DNA of 64,000 nt from Paraburkholderia metrosideri (GTDB lineage: Bacteria; Pseudomonadota; Gammaproteobacteria; Burkholderiales; Burkholderiaceae): NCBI RefSeq assembly GCF_904848625.1, contig NZ_CAJHCP010000020.1, positions 1 through 64,000 of the forward strand, given 5' to 3'. Positions 26,587-35,002 of this stretch are shown here, one piece after another. The position numbers and the translations under genes are program-made. Numbering within the stretch: position 1 is the stretch's first letter; each line of letters opens with the position of its first letter. The notes below the pieces were generated by a model. The model had not been told where the DNA came from. It was given only the letters and a program-made list of their open reading frames with translations, and did not search any database.

Positions 26587-27063
26587 ATGGGACTCAACGA
26601 AGCGCCGCTTCTGTTCAACTTCGAGGTCGAGTCTTCGGAGAATTTCACCTACATCCCCATGTCGGTACGCTTTAATCTCGACCGTTTCGGGCTGCGTATC
26701 ACGCTTGCACAATGGCAACTGCTGCCGCTCGAAGACCGAAAATTACTAGCCCGTTTCCCCGTCGACGAAGACGCGCAGATCGAACCGAACTTCGATCACG
26801 CGCTGTTCGAAATGCTGCGCACGCATGCGAATGTCGAACCGGAGTGGTTCACGCCGGAAGAGTCGCCGGTGTGGCGTCGTACCGACAGCGTGCCGGAAGG
26901 GGTCGCGCGTCAGGCGGAACTGGCGGGTCTGGTGACGCCGAGCGTCGGCCGCTGGGCCGAGCTGGAGCCGTTCAAGCGCTATGTGCTGGCCAAACTGTCG
27001 CGCAAGCCGGAGGCCAACCACGACTTCGTCCCGGCAATGAAGGAGTTTGACGCAGCCGGGTAG
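26587..27063 (+). CDS. Nitrate reductase-associated protein (NarM-like)
   Basis: 158 residues from the ATG at 26587, after GAGGAACACGGTC. The stretch FNFEVESSENFTYIPMSVRF followed by LDRFGLRITLAQWQLLPLED closely resembles the start of the small nitrate-reductase-associated family whose cyanobacterial member, NarM, is needed for active assimilatory nitrate reductase. The C-terminal part has LEPFKRYVLAKLSRKP-(E)-NHDF, also family-like. A -10-like TAAAAT lies at 26532-26537. It is divergent from fdhD (148 bp), which suggests a shared molybdoenzyme-maturation theme. No nitrate reductase gene is present nearby. Confidence 0.75.
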   Translation: MGLNEAPLLFNFEVESSENFTYIPMSVRFNLDRFGLRITLAQWQLLPLEDRKLLARFPVDEDAQIEPNFDHALFEMLRTHANVEPEWFTPEESPVWRRTDSVPEGVARQAELAGLVTPSVGRWAELEPFKRYVLAKLSRKPEANHDFVPAMKEFDAAG

Positions 27064-27313
27064 CGTCGGCGAACAACTCTGCAGAGCGCACTGCACAACG
27101 CGCATCGAGCGCAAACGTTTTCGCTGAAAGCGGGCCTCCAACCGCACCGCACAACGCGTCGCGCGCAATCATTTATTTCACCTCCGCACCCTCAATCCTG
27201 TCCGAACCCTGCCGTTATTCATGGGTTGGCGCGTAAAGGCCTCGAATCGATGCGGCCTGCCGCGCCGAACCGATACGCGCTCCCGCACTCGGAACGATTG
27301 ACGTTCGGAACCC

Positions 27314-30300
27314 ATGACTCCTTTTTTATCGAAGCGGCTGCTGATCAACATAGCGGTCGTCGTCGCTGCTGTCGGTGCGAACGCGTTCGTCGCCTACACG
27401 CAGATTTGCGGTCAACGCGACGCCGACCTGCGCATGTTGCGGTCAACGAGTGCGCGCGAGGACCTCGACGCCTATCATGCGGCGCTCGATGACGGGCTTG
27501 CCGCCCTCAGCCGCTTCGAAGCGTCGGACCGGTCCGCACCGATCAGCGCGGCCTCCGCGATGGCCTCGAAGCTGGCCAGTCTGGAGCGCAATCTGCGCGA
27601 GAATCTGGGCGACGAACCCGCCACCCTCAACGCACTGGCCGCGCTGAGCAAGGACAGTCACGCACTGGAACATGACATCGAAGACGCGTTGCTGAGAGAT
27701 CCCAGTGTCGGTATGCAGGCGTCGCACGCGTGGGCGTCGTCGACTTACACGCATCTCAGTCTCGGACTCGATCGCGTCGAGGCCGCGCTGGCCGCGCTGC
27801 GCAACGAGGAAAGTCGCGCGCTGCAGGCGTCGCTGTCGGCGTCGGCGAGGGAAACGCAGCGCGCCATGGTCGTGCTGATCGTGACGATGCTGGCGGGCAG
27901 CGTGCTGCTGATCCTGACCTTCGGCGCGCGCGAGCGGAGCGCGCGTGAAAAGCTGCGTACGGTGCGCGCGCTCGGCCGCAACGACCAGCGGTTTCGCGGG
28001 CTGTTCGCCGATCACCCGGTGCCGATGTATATCTTCGACCGCGAGACGTTGCGCTTTCTTGCCGTGAACGCCGCTGCGATTCAGCAATACGGTTATTCGG
28101 AGAGCGAATTCCTCAACATGACGATTCGCGCGATTCGCTCGCATGGCGAAATCGCGCGTCTCGAATCGCATCTGCAACGCAGCGACGCGATCGGCCATGG
28201 CCGCACGATGGCAGGCATCTGGCATCACAAGCGCAAGGACGGCTCGTCGATCAGCGTCGACGTGTCGTATCACGCGCTCGATTTCATTGGCCGCGCCGCG
28301 CTGTTCGTGCTGGCCGTCGACGTCACCGATCAGATCAACGCCGAAGCCGAAGCGCAGCGTTCGAACCAGATGCTCGAAGCGGTGATCGACAATATTCCGC
28401 AGCGCATTTTCTGGAAGGACGAGGAGTCGCGCTATCTCGGCTGCAACATGGCTTTTGCGCGGGATGCGGGACTGGCGTATCCCGAACAGGTGGTCGGCAA
28501 AAGCGATGCCGAGCTGCCATGGCGCGCGTTCGCCGAGATGCTGAACAAGCACGACAAGGAGGTCATGAACACCTCCATGCCGAAGATGAATTTCGAAGTC
28601 GACTTCGTGATCGATGGCGTGCACCGCACCACGATCACCAGCAAGCTGCCATTCACCGACGGCGATGGCCGCGTGATCGGCGTACTCGGCTCGTACACGG
28701 ACATCACCGAGCGCAAGCGCGCCGATCTCGCGTTGCGCCTGCAAAGCCGCGCGCTCGACGCCAGCGTCAACGCGATTCTGATTACCGCGCCGTCTCCAAC
28801 CGGCAATCTGATCGAGTATGTGAACCCGGCGTTCATGCGTATCACCGGCTACGACCCGGCCGAAGTGATCGGCCACGATTGCCGCGTGTTGCAGCGTGAC
28901 GACCGCGAACAGGAAGGGGTCGCGCTGATCCGCCAGGCGTTGGCGGCGAACCGCGAAGTGAGCGCGGTGGTGCGCAACTATCGCAAGGACGGCGCGTTGT
29001 TCTGGAATCAGTTGTTCATCGCGCCCGTGCCGAATGCGGAGGGTGTGATCACGCATCATATCGGCGTGATCAATGACGTGACTGACCTGATGCGTTATCA
29101 GGAGCAACTCGAATATCAGGCGAACTACGACAGCCTCACGCGCCTGCCGAACCGCAACCTGCTGCGCGACCGGCTGGAGCATGCGCTGGTCGTTGCGCAA
29201 CGGCATCACTCGGGCGTAGCGGTCGTGTTTCTCGATCTGGACGGCTTCAAGAACGTCAACGACAGCCTGGGTCATAGCGTCGGCGATCGTCTGCTGGCGG
29301 TGGTCGCCGAGCGGCTGGCGCGCTGTTCCCGTACCAGCGATACGGTCGCGCGTCACGGCGGCGACGAGTTCGTGATCGTGATGACCGATACCGTCGACGA
29401 ACAATCGCTGATTGCGTGGATGGAGCGGGTGCGCGCGTCGATCGCCGAACCGGTGTGGCTCGACGGCACCGAGCTTTACGTCGGCTGCAGCATGGGCGCG
29501 AGCCTGTTCCCGCAGGACGGCGACGACGCCGAAACGCTGATGAAGAAGGCCGACCTCGCGATGTATCGCGCGAAGGACATGGGCCGCAATACGTTCCAGT
29601 TCTATCAGCCGGAGATGAACGCCAGCGCAGGCGCGCGGCTGAATCTCGAACGGCGTTTGCGCCGCGCGTTGCGCGATAACGAATTCCTGCTGCATTACCA
29701 GCCGCAAGTGGATATGACGACGGGACAGATTGTCGGCACCGAGGCGCTGGTGCGCTGGCTCGACCCGGAAGTCGGGCTGGTGCCGCCGTCGTCATTTATT
29801 CCGATGGCGGAGGAGAGCGGGCTGATCGGGCCGCTGTCCGAATGGGTGCTGCGCGAGGCGTGCCGGCAGAACAAGGCCTGGCAGGATGAAGGCTTGCCGC
29901 CGGCGCGGGTGTCGGTGAATCTGTCGGCGCGGGTGTTCCAGCAACGCGATATCGCCAGACTCGTGATGCAGGTGCTCGACGAAACCGGGCTCGAACCGAA
30001 GTACCTCGAACTCGAATTGACCGAAAGCACGATCATGCGCAACGCCGAAGAGGCGGTGTCGATGCTCAACGAGTTGCACGCGCTGGGTATCGGCCTTGCC
30101 ATCGATGACTTCGGCACCGGCTATTCGAGCCTCAGCTATCTGAAGCGCTTCCCGGTCGACCGGTTGAAAATCGACCGCTCGTTTGTGTCGGACATCGGCG
30201 TGTCGGGGGATGACGAGACGATCACGTCGGCGATCATCGCGCTCGCGCATTCGCTGAAGTTGCAGGTGATCGCGGAGGGCGTGGAAACGTCCGCGCAGCT

Positions 30301-30430
30301 CGCGTTCCTGAAGGAGCGTGCGTGCGATGAAATGCAAGGCTTCTACTTCGCGCGGCCGTTGTCGACGCAGGCTATTGCTCAGTTGATGCAGGACGGCGTG
30401 GGACGGGAGTTGGAGGCGGAGCCGGCCTGA
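27314..30430 (+). CDS. Membrane PAS/LOV-like-GGDEF-EAL cyclic-di-GMP protein
   Basis: 1038 residues. A transmembrane helix (about 8-30), a roughly 160-residue likely periplasmic helical region, and a second helix (about 190-212). Three PAS domains follow (about 225-340, 350-470, 475-595). The third is LOV-like: C523 in GHDCRVLQ, N555 in NYRKDG and N565 in FWN are kept, while the usual Gln near the end of the domain is Ile586. Next is a GGDEF domain with an intact GGDEF (682-686) and an RTSD inhibitory site 5 residues before it. Then an EAL domain with EAL at 810-812, NLSARVF, ELTEST and DDFGTGYSS. Both the cyclase and the phosphodiesterase look catalytically competent. A terminator follows (30433-30473). 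Confidence 0.95.
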   Translation: MTPFLSKRLLINIAVVVAAVGANAFVAYTQICGQRDADLRMLRSTSAREDLDAYHAALDDGLAALSRFEASDRSAPISAASAMASKLASLERNLRENLGDEPATLNALAALSKDSHALEHDIEDALLRDPSVGMQASHAWASSTYTHLSLGLDRVEAALAALRNEESRALQASLSASARETQRAMVVLIVTMLAGSVLLILTFGARERSAREKLRTVRALGRNDQRFRGLFADHPVPMYIFDRETLRFLAVNAAAIQQYGYSESEFLNMTIRAIRSHGEIARLESHLQRSDAIGHGRTMAGIWHHKRKDGSSISVDVSYHALDFIGRAALFVLAVDVTDQINAEAEAQRSNQMLEAVIDNIPQRIFWKDEESRYLGCNMAFARDAGLAYPEQVVGKSDAELPWRAFAEMLNKHDKEVMNTSMPKMNFEVDFVIDGVHRTTITSKLPFTDGDGRVIGVLGSYTDITERKRADLALRLQSRALDASVNAILITAPSPTGNLIEYVNPAFMRITGYDPAEVIGHDCRVLQRDDREQEGVALIRQALAANREVSAVVRNYRKDGALFWNQLFIAPVPNAEGVITHHIGVINDVTDLMRYQEQLEYQANYDSLTRLPNRNLLRDRLEHALVVAQRHHSGVAVVFLDLDGFKNVNDSLGHSVGDRLLAVVAERLARCSRTSDTVARHGGDEFVIVMTDTVDEQSLIAWMERVRASIAEPVWLDGTELYVGCSMGASLFPQDGDDAETLMKKADLAMYRAKDMGRNTFQFYQPEMNASAGARLNLERRLRRALRDNEFLLHYQPQVDMTTGQIVGTEALVRWLDPEVGLVPPSSFIPMAEESGLIGPLSEWVLREACRQNKAWQDEGLPPARVSVNLSARVFQQRDIARLVMQVLDETGLEPKYLELELTESTIMRNAEEAVSMLNELHALGIGLAIDDFGTGYSSLSYLKRFPVDRLKIDRSFVSDIGVSGDDETITSAIIALAHSLKLQVIAEGVETSAQLAFLKERACDEMQGFYFARPLSTQAIAQLMQDGVGRELEAEPA

Positions 30431-30432
30431 TT

Positions 30433-30473
30433 CACGGGCAGCGCCGTACTTCGGCGCACCCGTGCCAGTTTTT
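30433..30473 (+). terminator. Intrinsic terminator after the GGDEF-EAL gene
   Basis: Outer arms CACGGG (30433-30438) and CCCGTG (30459-30464), with inner arms GCGCCG and CGGCGC (30441-30446 and 30452-30457) around a TACTT loop. A five-T run lies at 30469-30473. The stem starts 3 nt after the stop codon. Confidence 0.7.
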
Positions 30474-30536
30474 CTTCGCGCGCCGGGCCCGTATGATGGC
30501 GGCACCCGCCCTCTCATTCCTGCCGATGGAGCCGCC

Positions 30537-31766
30537 ATGCCGTCTTCACCTATCCCGCCTGCTTCTGCCTCTGCTTCCGCCTCCGCCACTCCGGCCGCGC
30601 CACTGTCGTCGCGCGTCGATGCGGTGATCGACGCTGCGCTGGCTTCGCAGCGGCTCGTCGGCTGTGTCGTGCTGATCGCACAGCACGGCGAGCCGGTGTA
30701 TCGCCGCGCGGCGGGTCTCGCCGATCGTGAGCACCGGCAGCCGATGCGCGAAGACACGCTGTTCCGTCTCGCGTCGATTTCGAAGCCGGTGGTATCGACA
30801 GCCGCGATGGTGCTGGTCGGGCAAAAGCGTCTCGGACTCGATGACGCGGTCACCCGCTATCTGCCCGAATTCACGCCCGAGGGGCCGGACGGCATGCCGG
30901 CGCCGATCACCGTACGGCATTTGCTGACGCATACGGCGGGTCTCGGCTACCGCTTTCTCGAAGCGGACGGGCACGGTCCTTATGCACGCGCCGGCGTGTC
31001 CGACGGCATGGACCACCCGGATATCACGCTCGCTGAAAACGTGCGCCGGATCGCCAGTGTGCCGTTGATGTTCGCGCCGGGTACCGGATGGCTTTACTCG
31101 TTGTCGATCGACGTGCTGGGCGCGGTGATCGAAAGCGTGACGGGTATGCCACTCGATCAGGCGGTGCGCGAACTCGTGACTGCGCCGTTAGAGATGAACG
31201 ATTCCGCTTTTCACGCGCTCGATGCGTCGCGCCTCGCCACGCCTTATGTGAACGCGCCCCCTCACGCGCCGCACCGGATGCGGGACCATGAGCGTGTCGC
31301 ATCGATCGAAGGGGTGGTCGGGATCGATTTCGAGCCGGCGCGTGCGTTGGACGCGCAGGCGTTTCCATCGGGCGGCGCGGGCATGGTGGGGTCCGCCGAT
31401 GACGTGCTGAAGCTACTCGACACGCTGCGCCAGGGCGGCGGCAAGTTGCTGGCGAGTGAGCTGGTCGACGAGATGGGCCGCATTCAGACCGGCGAGATGG
31501 GACCGCCGGATCCTCCGGGCTTCAGCTTCGGTCTGGGTTTCGCGGTGTTGCGCGACCCGCTCGCGGCGGCGTCGCCGCAATCGCCCGGCACCTGGCGCTG
31601 GGGCGGTGCCTATGGACATTCGTGGTTTGTCGATCGCGCTCGCGGATTGAGCGTCGTGGCGTTGACCAATACGCTTTACGAGGGGATGTCCGGCGATTTT
31701 GTGTTTGCGTTGCGCGACGCGATTTATGGCGTGGATCACGTGCCCGTTGGCGACGCGGCGCAGTGA
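30537..31766 (+). CDS. estB: Serine beta-lactamase-like esterase (EstB type)
   Basis: 409 residues from the ATG at 30537. The first about 20 residues are an Ala/Ser/Pro low-complexity leader. The S-x-x-K nucleophile motif is in LFRLASISKPVVS. The tyrosine motif WLYSLSIDVLGAV has Tyr-Ser where class C beta-lactamases have Tyr-Ser/Ala-Asn. A GGVYGHSWFVDRA-like block (here GGAYGHSWFVDRARG) and ALTNTLYEGMSG close the protein. The motif spacing follows Burkholderia gladioli EstB, an esterase of the class C beta-lactamase fold without lactamase activity. The natural substrate is unknown. It is convergent with the GST gene. Confidence 0.85.
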   Translation: MPSSPIPPASASASASATPAAPLSSRVDAVIDAALASQRLVGCVVLIAQHGEPVYRRAAGLADREHRQPMREDTLFRLASISKPVVSTAAMVLVGQKRLGLDDAVTRYLPEFTPEGPDGMPAPITVRHLLTHTAGLGYRFLEADGHGPYARAGVSDGMDHPDITLAENVRRIASVPLMFAPGTGWLYSLSIDVLGAVIESVTGMPLDQAVRELVTAPLEMNDSAFHALDASRLATPYVNAPPHAPHRMRDHERVASIEGVVGIDFEPARALDAQAFPSGGAGMVGSADDVLKLLDTLRQGGGKLLASELVDEMGRIQTGEMGPPDPPGFSFGLGFAVLRDPLAAASPQSPGTWRWGGAYGHSWFVDRARGLSVVALTNTLYEGMSGDFVFALRDAIYGVDHVPVGDAAQ

Positions 31767-31860
31767 TGAGCGAACCCGCCGCGGATCGGACCGGCGCGTA
31801 ACCGTTGCCGCGAGGTTCCGCGATGTAGCTTCAACGCGCCGTACCGAAATGCAGCCTCAC

Positions 31861-32481
31861 TCACTGCGCCGGGGTCTCCACAAAGACCGGCAACGCCTCC
31901 GCCGCCGCGGAAAACGCCTGTAAATGCGGATGCCCGGCCGGGCTGACGATCTCCGGCAACATCATCTGCGTGAAATGCCACGCCACCGCTACCGTGACGT
32001 CCGCCGCGTCGAACTGTTCAGCGTCGACCGGCAGCGCGGACGCGGCCACCTCGCGTTCGAGTTCGCCGTAAGCGGCGAGCAATTGCGTGCGCACGCGTTC
32101 GACCCACGGCTCGTGCTGCTTCTCGGCAGGACGCAGATTGCGCTCATACACGATCTGCACCGTCTTCTCGCATGCGGCCAGCGCCAGGCCGTTCAGGCGG
32201 GCGGTGCGCAACGCATCGTCGGGGCGGCTGGGAAACAGGCGCTGCGCCGGCCCGGCGAGCGTTGCCAGGTACTGAAGAATCACCGTCGAATCCATCACGC
32301 AGCAGCCGTTGTCGGCGATCAGCGTGGGCGCCTTGACGACGGGGTTGATCTTCGCGAACTGGTCGTAGGTGCTGAACACCGAGATCGAGTCATGCTCGAC
32401 ATCGAGTTTCAGCAATTTGGCGCAGATAGCGACCCGCCGAACGTACGGCGAATCGAGCATTCCGATCAGTTTCATGTTCAT
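31861..32481 (-). CDS. Glutathione S-transferase
   Basis: 206 residues from the ATG at 32481 (MNMKLIGMLDSPYVRRVAI); the alternative ATG at 32475 gives MKLIG. The N-terminal thioredoxin fold has Ser11 in the DSPYVRR position used to activate glutathione, then the cis-Pro region KINPVVKAPTLI and the DSTVILQYL glutathione-binding motif. A C-terminal all-helical domain follows. It conjugates or reduces small molecules with glutathione; the substrate is unknown. It diverges from a LysR regulator with 154 bp between, the usual arrangement for a regulator and its target. Confidence 0.9.
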   Translation of the reverse strand: MNMKLIGMLDSPYVRRVAICAKLLKLDVEHDSISVFSTYDQFAKINPVVKAPTLIADNGCCVMDSTVILQYLATLAGPAQRLFPSRPDDALRTARLNGLALAACEKTVQIVYERNLRPAEKQHEPWVERVRTQLLAAYGELEREVAASALPVDAEQFDAADVTVAVAWHFTQMMLPEIVSPAGHPHLQAFSAAAEALPVFVETPAQ

Positions 32482-32635
32482 TCCGTTAGAAGTTCTATCA
32501 TCATCCGCGCGGGCCTGACGCAGCGTGGCGATTGCCCAACCGGCATCCATTCTCGCGCGTTCAGCCGATAGATTAAGCATCTCCGCGCGTCAAAAAAAGC
32601 GACAATTACCGACGAGCTACGTCAGAATTTCTTAC

Positions 32636-33577
32636 ATGAAGCCGATTCCACCCCTTACCGCACTCCGCTGCTTCGAAGCCGTCGCCCGTTTGGGCGGCGT
32701 GACGCAGGCGGCGCGCGAGCTGCATGTCACGCACTCGGCGGTCAGCCAGCAGATCAAAGTGCTCGAAGACGTCATGGGTGTTGCGCTGTTCGTGCGCGAG
32801 GCGCGCGGGCTGCGGCTGACCGAGGAAGGGCGGCTTTACGCGCTCGACATACGCGCGGCGCTGCGCGACATCACGCATGCCACGCGTCGCGCGCAGGCGC
32901 GTCCGCATGAAAGCGAACTGGTGATCTCCACGTTGCCGTCGTTCGCGCAGCACTGGCTCGTGCCGCGTCTCGCGAGCTTTCGCGAAGCGCATCCGTACTA
33001 TCGGGTTCGTCTGCTGACCAGTCTGCAAGTCGAGGATTTTCGTCAGGGTGTCGCCGATATCGGCATTCGCATGGGACAGGGCCACTGGCCCGACGTCGCG
33101 CAACAAAAGCTGTTCGACGACGAGATGGTGGTCGTCGCCGCTCCCCATTTTTCGCTTGGACCAGATGGCCGTCTTCCCGTTACCGCTGAAGACGTGCTGG
33201 CCTGTCCGCTGATTTCCAGCCCCGATACGCCGTGGGCCGACTGGTGCAAGGCAGCGCAAGTCGCGGAGCCGGCGGCACAAAGCGTGGTGTTGTCGGCAAA
33301 CGACTCGAATATCGTGATCAGCGCAGTCCGATTGGGCCAGGGCGTCGCACTTGAACGGCGCAGCCTGGTCGCGCACGCGTTGGCGCAACGGGAACTGGTG
33401 CAGATTACCGGCATCCGCGTGCCGTATCGGTATCCGTACTGGCTCGTGTGGCAGCAACGCGAAATTCTCAACGCCCGCCAGGCCCATTTTGCGCAGTGGA
33501 TCGAAGCGCAAGTCGATGTCTATTTGCGCGGCAACGGTGCTGCACAAGGTTATCCGGCGTCCGTTCGGAGCGCCTGA
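32636..33577 (+). CDS. LysR family transcriptional regulator (GcvA-like)
   Basis: 313 residues from the ATG at 32636; the upstream extension into the intergenic region is rejected. The N-terminal winged helix-turn-helix is LTALRCFEAVARLGGVTQAARELHVTHSAVSQQIKVLE. That stretch spans about residues 6-43, with recognition helix THSAVSQQIK. The effector domain (about 90-300) has the LATFREAHP-like pattern (LASFREAHPYYRVRL) and the FDDEMVVVAAP segment of the GcvA/AmpR subgroup. It is divergent from the GST gene, its likely target. No clear T-N11-A palindrome stands out in the 154-bp gap. Confidence 0.92.
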   Translation: MKPIPPLTALRCFEAVARLGGVTQAARELHVTHSAVSQQIKVLEDVMGVALFVREARGLRLTEEGRLYALDIRAALRDITHATRRAQARPHESELVISTLPSFAQHWLVPRLASFREAHPYYRVRLLTSLQVEDFRQGVADIGIRMGQGHWPDVAQQKLFDDEMVVVAAPHFSLGPDGRLPVTAEDVLACPLISSPDTPWADWCKAAQVAEPAAQSVVLSANDSNIVISAVRLGQGVALERRSLVAHALAQRELVQITGIRVPYRYPYWLVWQQREILNARQAHFAQWIEAQVDVYLRGNGAAQGYPASVRSA

Positions 33578-33625
33578 TTGGCGTTCGGCGCAACGTAAAA
33601 GCGATTTGCGTGTGAATTTCAGTCG

Positions 33626-33669
33626 TATATATTCGTGGTTCCCATTTCAGAGTTGCTGGGAACCACGAA
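33626..33669 (+). promoter_or_regulatory. AT-rich -10 region with 13-bp inverted repeat upstream of the DUF4148 gene
   Basis: TATATATT (33626-33633) provides a -10-like element, with a weak -35 (TTTGCG, 33605-33610). TTCGTGGTTCCCA (33632-33644) and TGGGAACCACGAA (33657-33669) form a perfect 13-bp inverted repeat with a 12-nt spacer, overlapping the expected transcription start. It could be an operator or a 5'-UTR hairpin. There is no T tract, so it is not a terminator of the LysR gene. Confidence 0.6.
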
Positions 33670-33788
33670 GTACCGATTCAAGCAGCGCTCCGCCCGTCCG
33701 TTCGTCCGCTCGAGTGTCGTTTTCGCTGCTCATACCCGGTCCCGGGCGTTGCGTTGTCGACTATTCGCCAATCCGACTGGAGAAAACA

Positions 33789-34124
33789 ATGACGTCTTCA
33801 CCTGCAAAGAAACTGGCTGTTTTGTTGACATCGGTTGTACTGAGCGTGGCGGCCGCCGCGCCAGCGTTCGCACAAAGCGGCGGCGGTGGAGGAGGGCCGG
33901 CCGGAGAGAATTCCGACTCGGCGAAGGCGGACACCGGCGCGAAGTCGCACACCACGAAAGCGCAGCGCAAGGCCGCGCACAAAGAGGCACGGGCGAAGAA
34001 GAACGCGGAGTTGAAGAATCTGGAAGCGCACGGCTATAACCCCGCGCGCAACGATCCGAACTATCCGAACGATATCCAGAATGCGCAGAAGAAGGCAGGG
34101 ATTGGTGCCGCGGCGAGTCAGTAA
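33789..34124 (+). CDS. DUF4148 secreted small protein
   Basis: 111 residues from the ATG at 33789, after GACTGGAGAAAACA. A signal peptide is visible (basic MTSSPAKK, hydrophobic core, AFAQS cleavage). A Gly-rich run and a Lys/Ala-rich helix (TKAQRKAAHKEARAKKNAE) follow. The C terminus has the DUF4148 mark ELKNLEAHGYNPARNDPNYP plus NDIQNAQKK. DUF4148 proteins are small periplasmic proteins abundant in Burkholderiales and of unknown function. The gene stands alone with its own promoter region and a strong terminator at 34226-34261. Confidence 0.88.
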   Translation: MTSSPAKKLAVLLTSVVLSVAAAAPAFAQSGGGGGGPAGENSDSAKADTGAKSHTTKAQRKAAHKEARAKKNAELKNLEAHGYNPARNDPNYPNDIQNAQKKAGIGAAASQ

Positions 34125-34225
34125 GCGGTAGCGAAGCTGGAGCGGTCCGGCCCGCTTGTGGGGCCTTGTGAGGCCTGCATTTGAGGCCTGCTTTTGCGGC
34201 CTGCTAATGCAGATTGCAACGCATG

Positions 34226-34261
34226 AAACAGAACGAGGCGCGACAGCGCCTCGTTCTGTTT
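34226..34261. terminator. Bidirectional terminator between convergent genes
   Basis: AAACAGAACGAGGCGC (34226-34241) pairs perfectly with GCGCCTCGTTCTGTTT (34246-34261) around a GACA loop: a 16-bp stem with A residues at the 5' base and T residues at the 3' base. It can terminate both the DUF4148 gene (plus) and the thioesterase gene (minus). Confidence 0.85.
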
Positions 34262-34305
34262 GTGCTTCAGCAGCGGTAGCGTGTTGAAGACTTAAGCGTT
34301 TCGAT

Positions 34306-34698
34306 TTAATCCAGCACCGGCAATGCGCGCGGGCGACGGTCGCTGTCGGTCGCGACATAGGTGAGGATCGCCTCGGTGACTTTCACGACCTCTTCGGTCA
34401 GGCTCATGCGCTGCGCGTAGACCTCGACCGAGACTGTCACCGACGTATTGCCGGTCTTGACGATATCCGCGTAAAAGCTCAGCAGATCGCCGACGAACAC
34501 CGGCTGCTTGAACACGAACGAATTGACCGCGATGGTCGCCACCCGCCCGTTCGCACGACGGCTTGCCGGGATCGAGCCGGCAATATCCACCTGCGCCATG
34601 ATCCAGCCGCCGAATACATCGCCGTGGACATTCGCGTCCGACGGTTGCGGTACGACACGCAGTGCGCAGTGCTTTTGCGGGAGTTGAAGATCGGTCAT
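34306..34698 (-). CDS. Acyl-CoA thioesterase, hotdog fold (YciA-like)
   Basis: 130 residues. The hotdog domain covers the whole protein. The pattern DANVHGDVFGGWIMAQVDIA contains the catalytic Asp of the YciA/BACH family (N-x-x-G-D-V-F-G-G), and the SFVFKQPVFVGDLLSFYADI block follows. Family members hydrolyse short to medium acyl-CoAs as hexamers. The C terminus (ATDSDRRPRALPVLD) lacks the long tail of eukaryotic BACH. The gene stands alone between the DUF4148 peptide and the ABC exporter. Confidence 0.9.
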   Translation of the reverse strand: MTDLQLPQKHCALRVVPQPSDANVHGDVFGGWIMAQVDIAGSIPASRRANGRVATIAVNSFVFKQPVFVGDLLSFYADIVKTGNTSVTVSVEVYAQRMSLTEEVVKVTEAILTYVATDSDRRPRALPVLD

Positions 34699-35002
34699 CG
34701 GGGGAACCCTTGAAAACGTGATTGGCTCGGTCGGCTCGACCGGCAGGCGGGGACTTCACGACAACTGTACCTGGTCACGGACAACCCGGCGGTACAAGGC
34801 GGCCGCGCAGCCAAGGCTGCGGCCAGCGGCCGGACAGCCCATCAAAAGCGGCGCCAGCCAGCTTCTGCGACAATAGAAAGATCAGGAATTGTACGGGAAA
34901 GCGCCCAGCCAGGTCGCGCGACAAAGCAGTGTGCCGGTTGGCACGCGAGGGTCGGCGCACCGCTGCGAACTCCGGCATTTCCACTTTCCCCAGCCTATCC
35001 CC

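Noticed and set aside
27443-29707. A 754-codon minus-strand open frame under the GGDEF-EAL gene
   Set aside because: The plus-strand frame has every GGDEF and EAL motif; the opposite frame has none and is a codon-bias effect.
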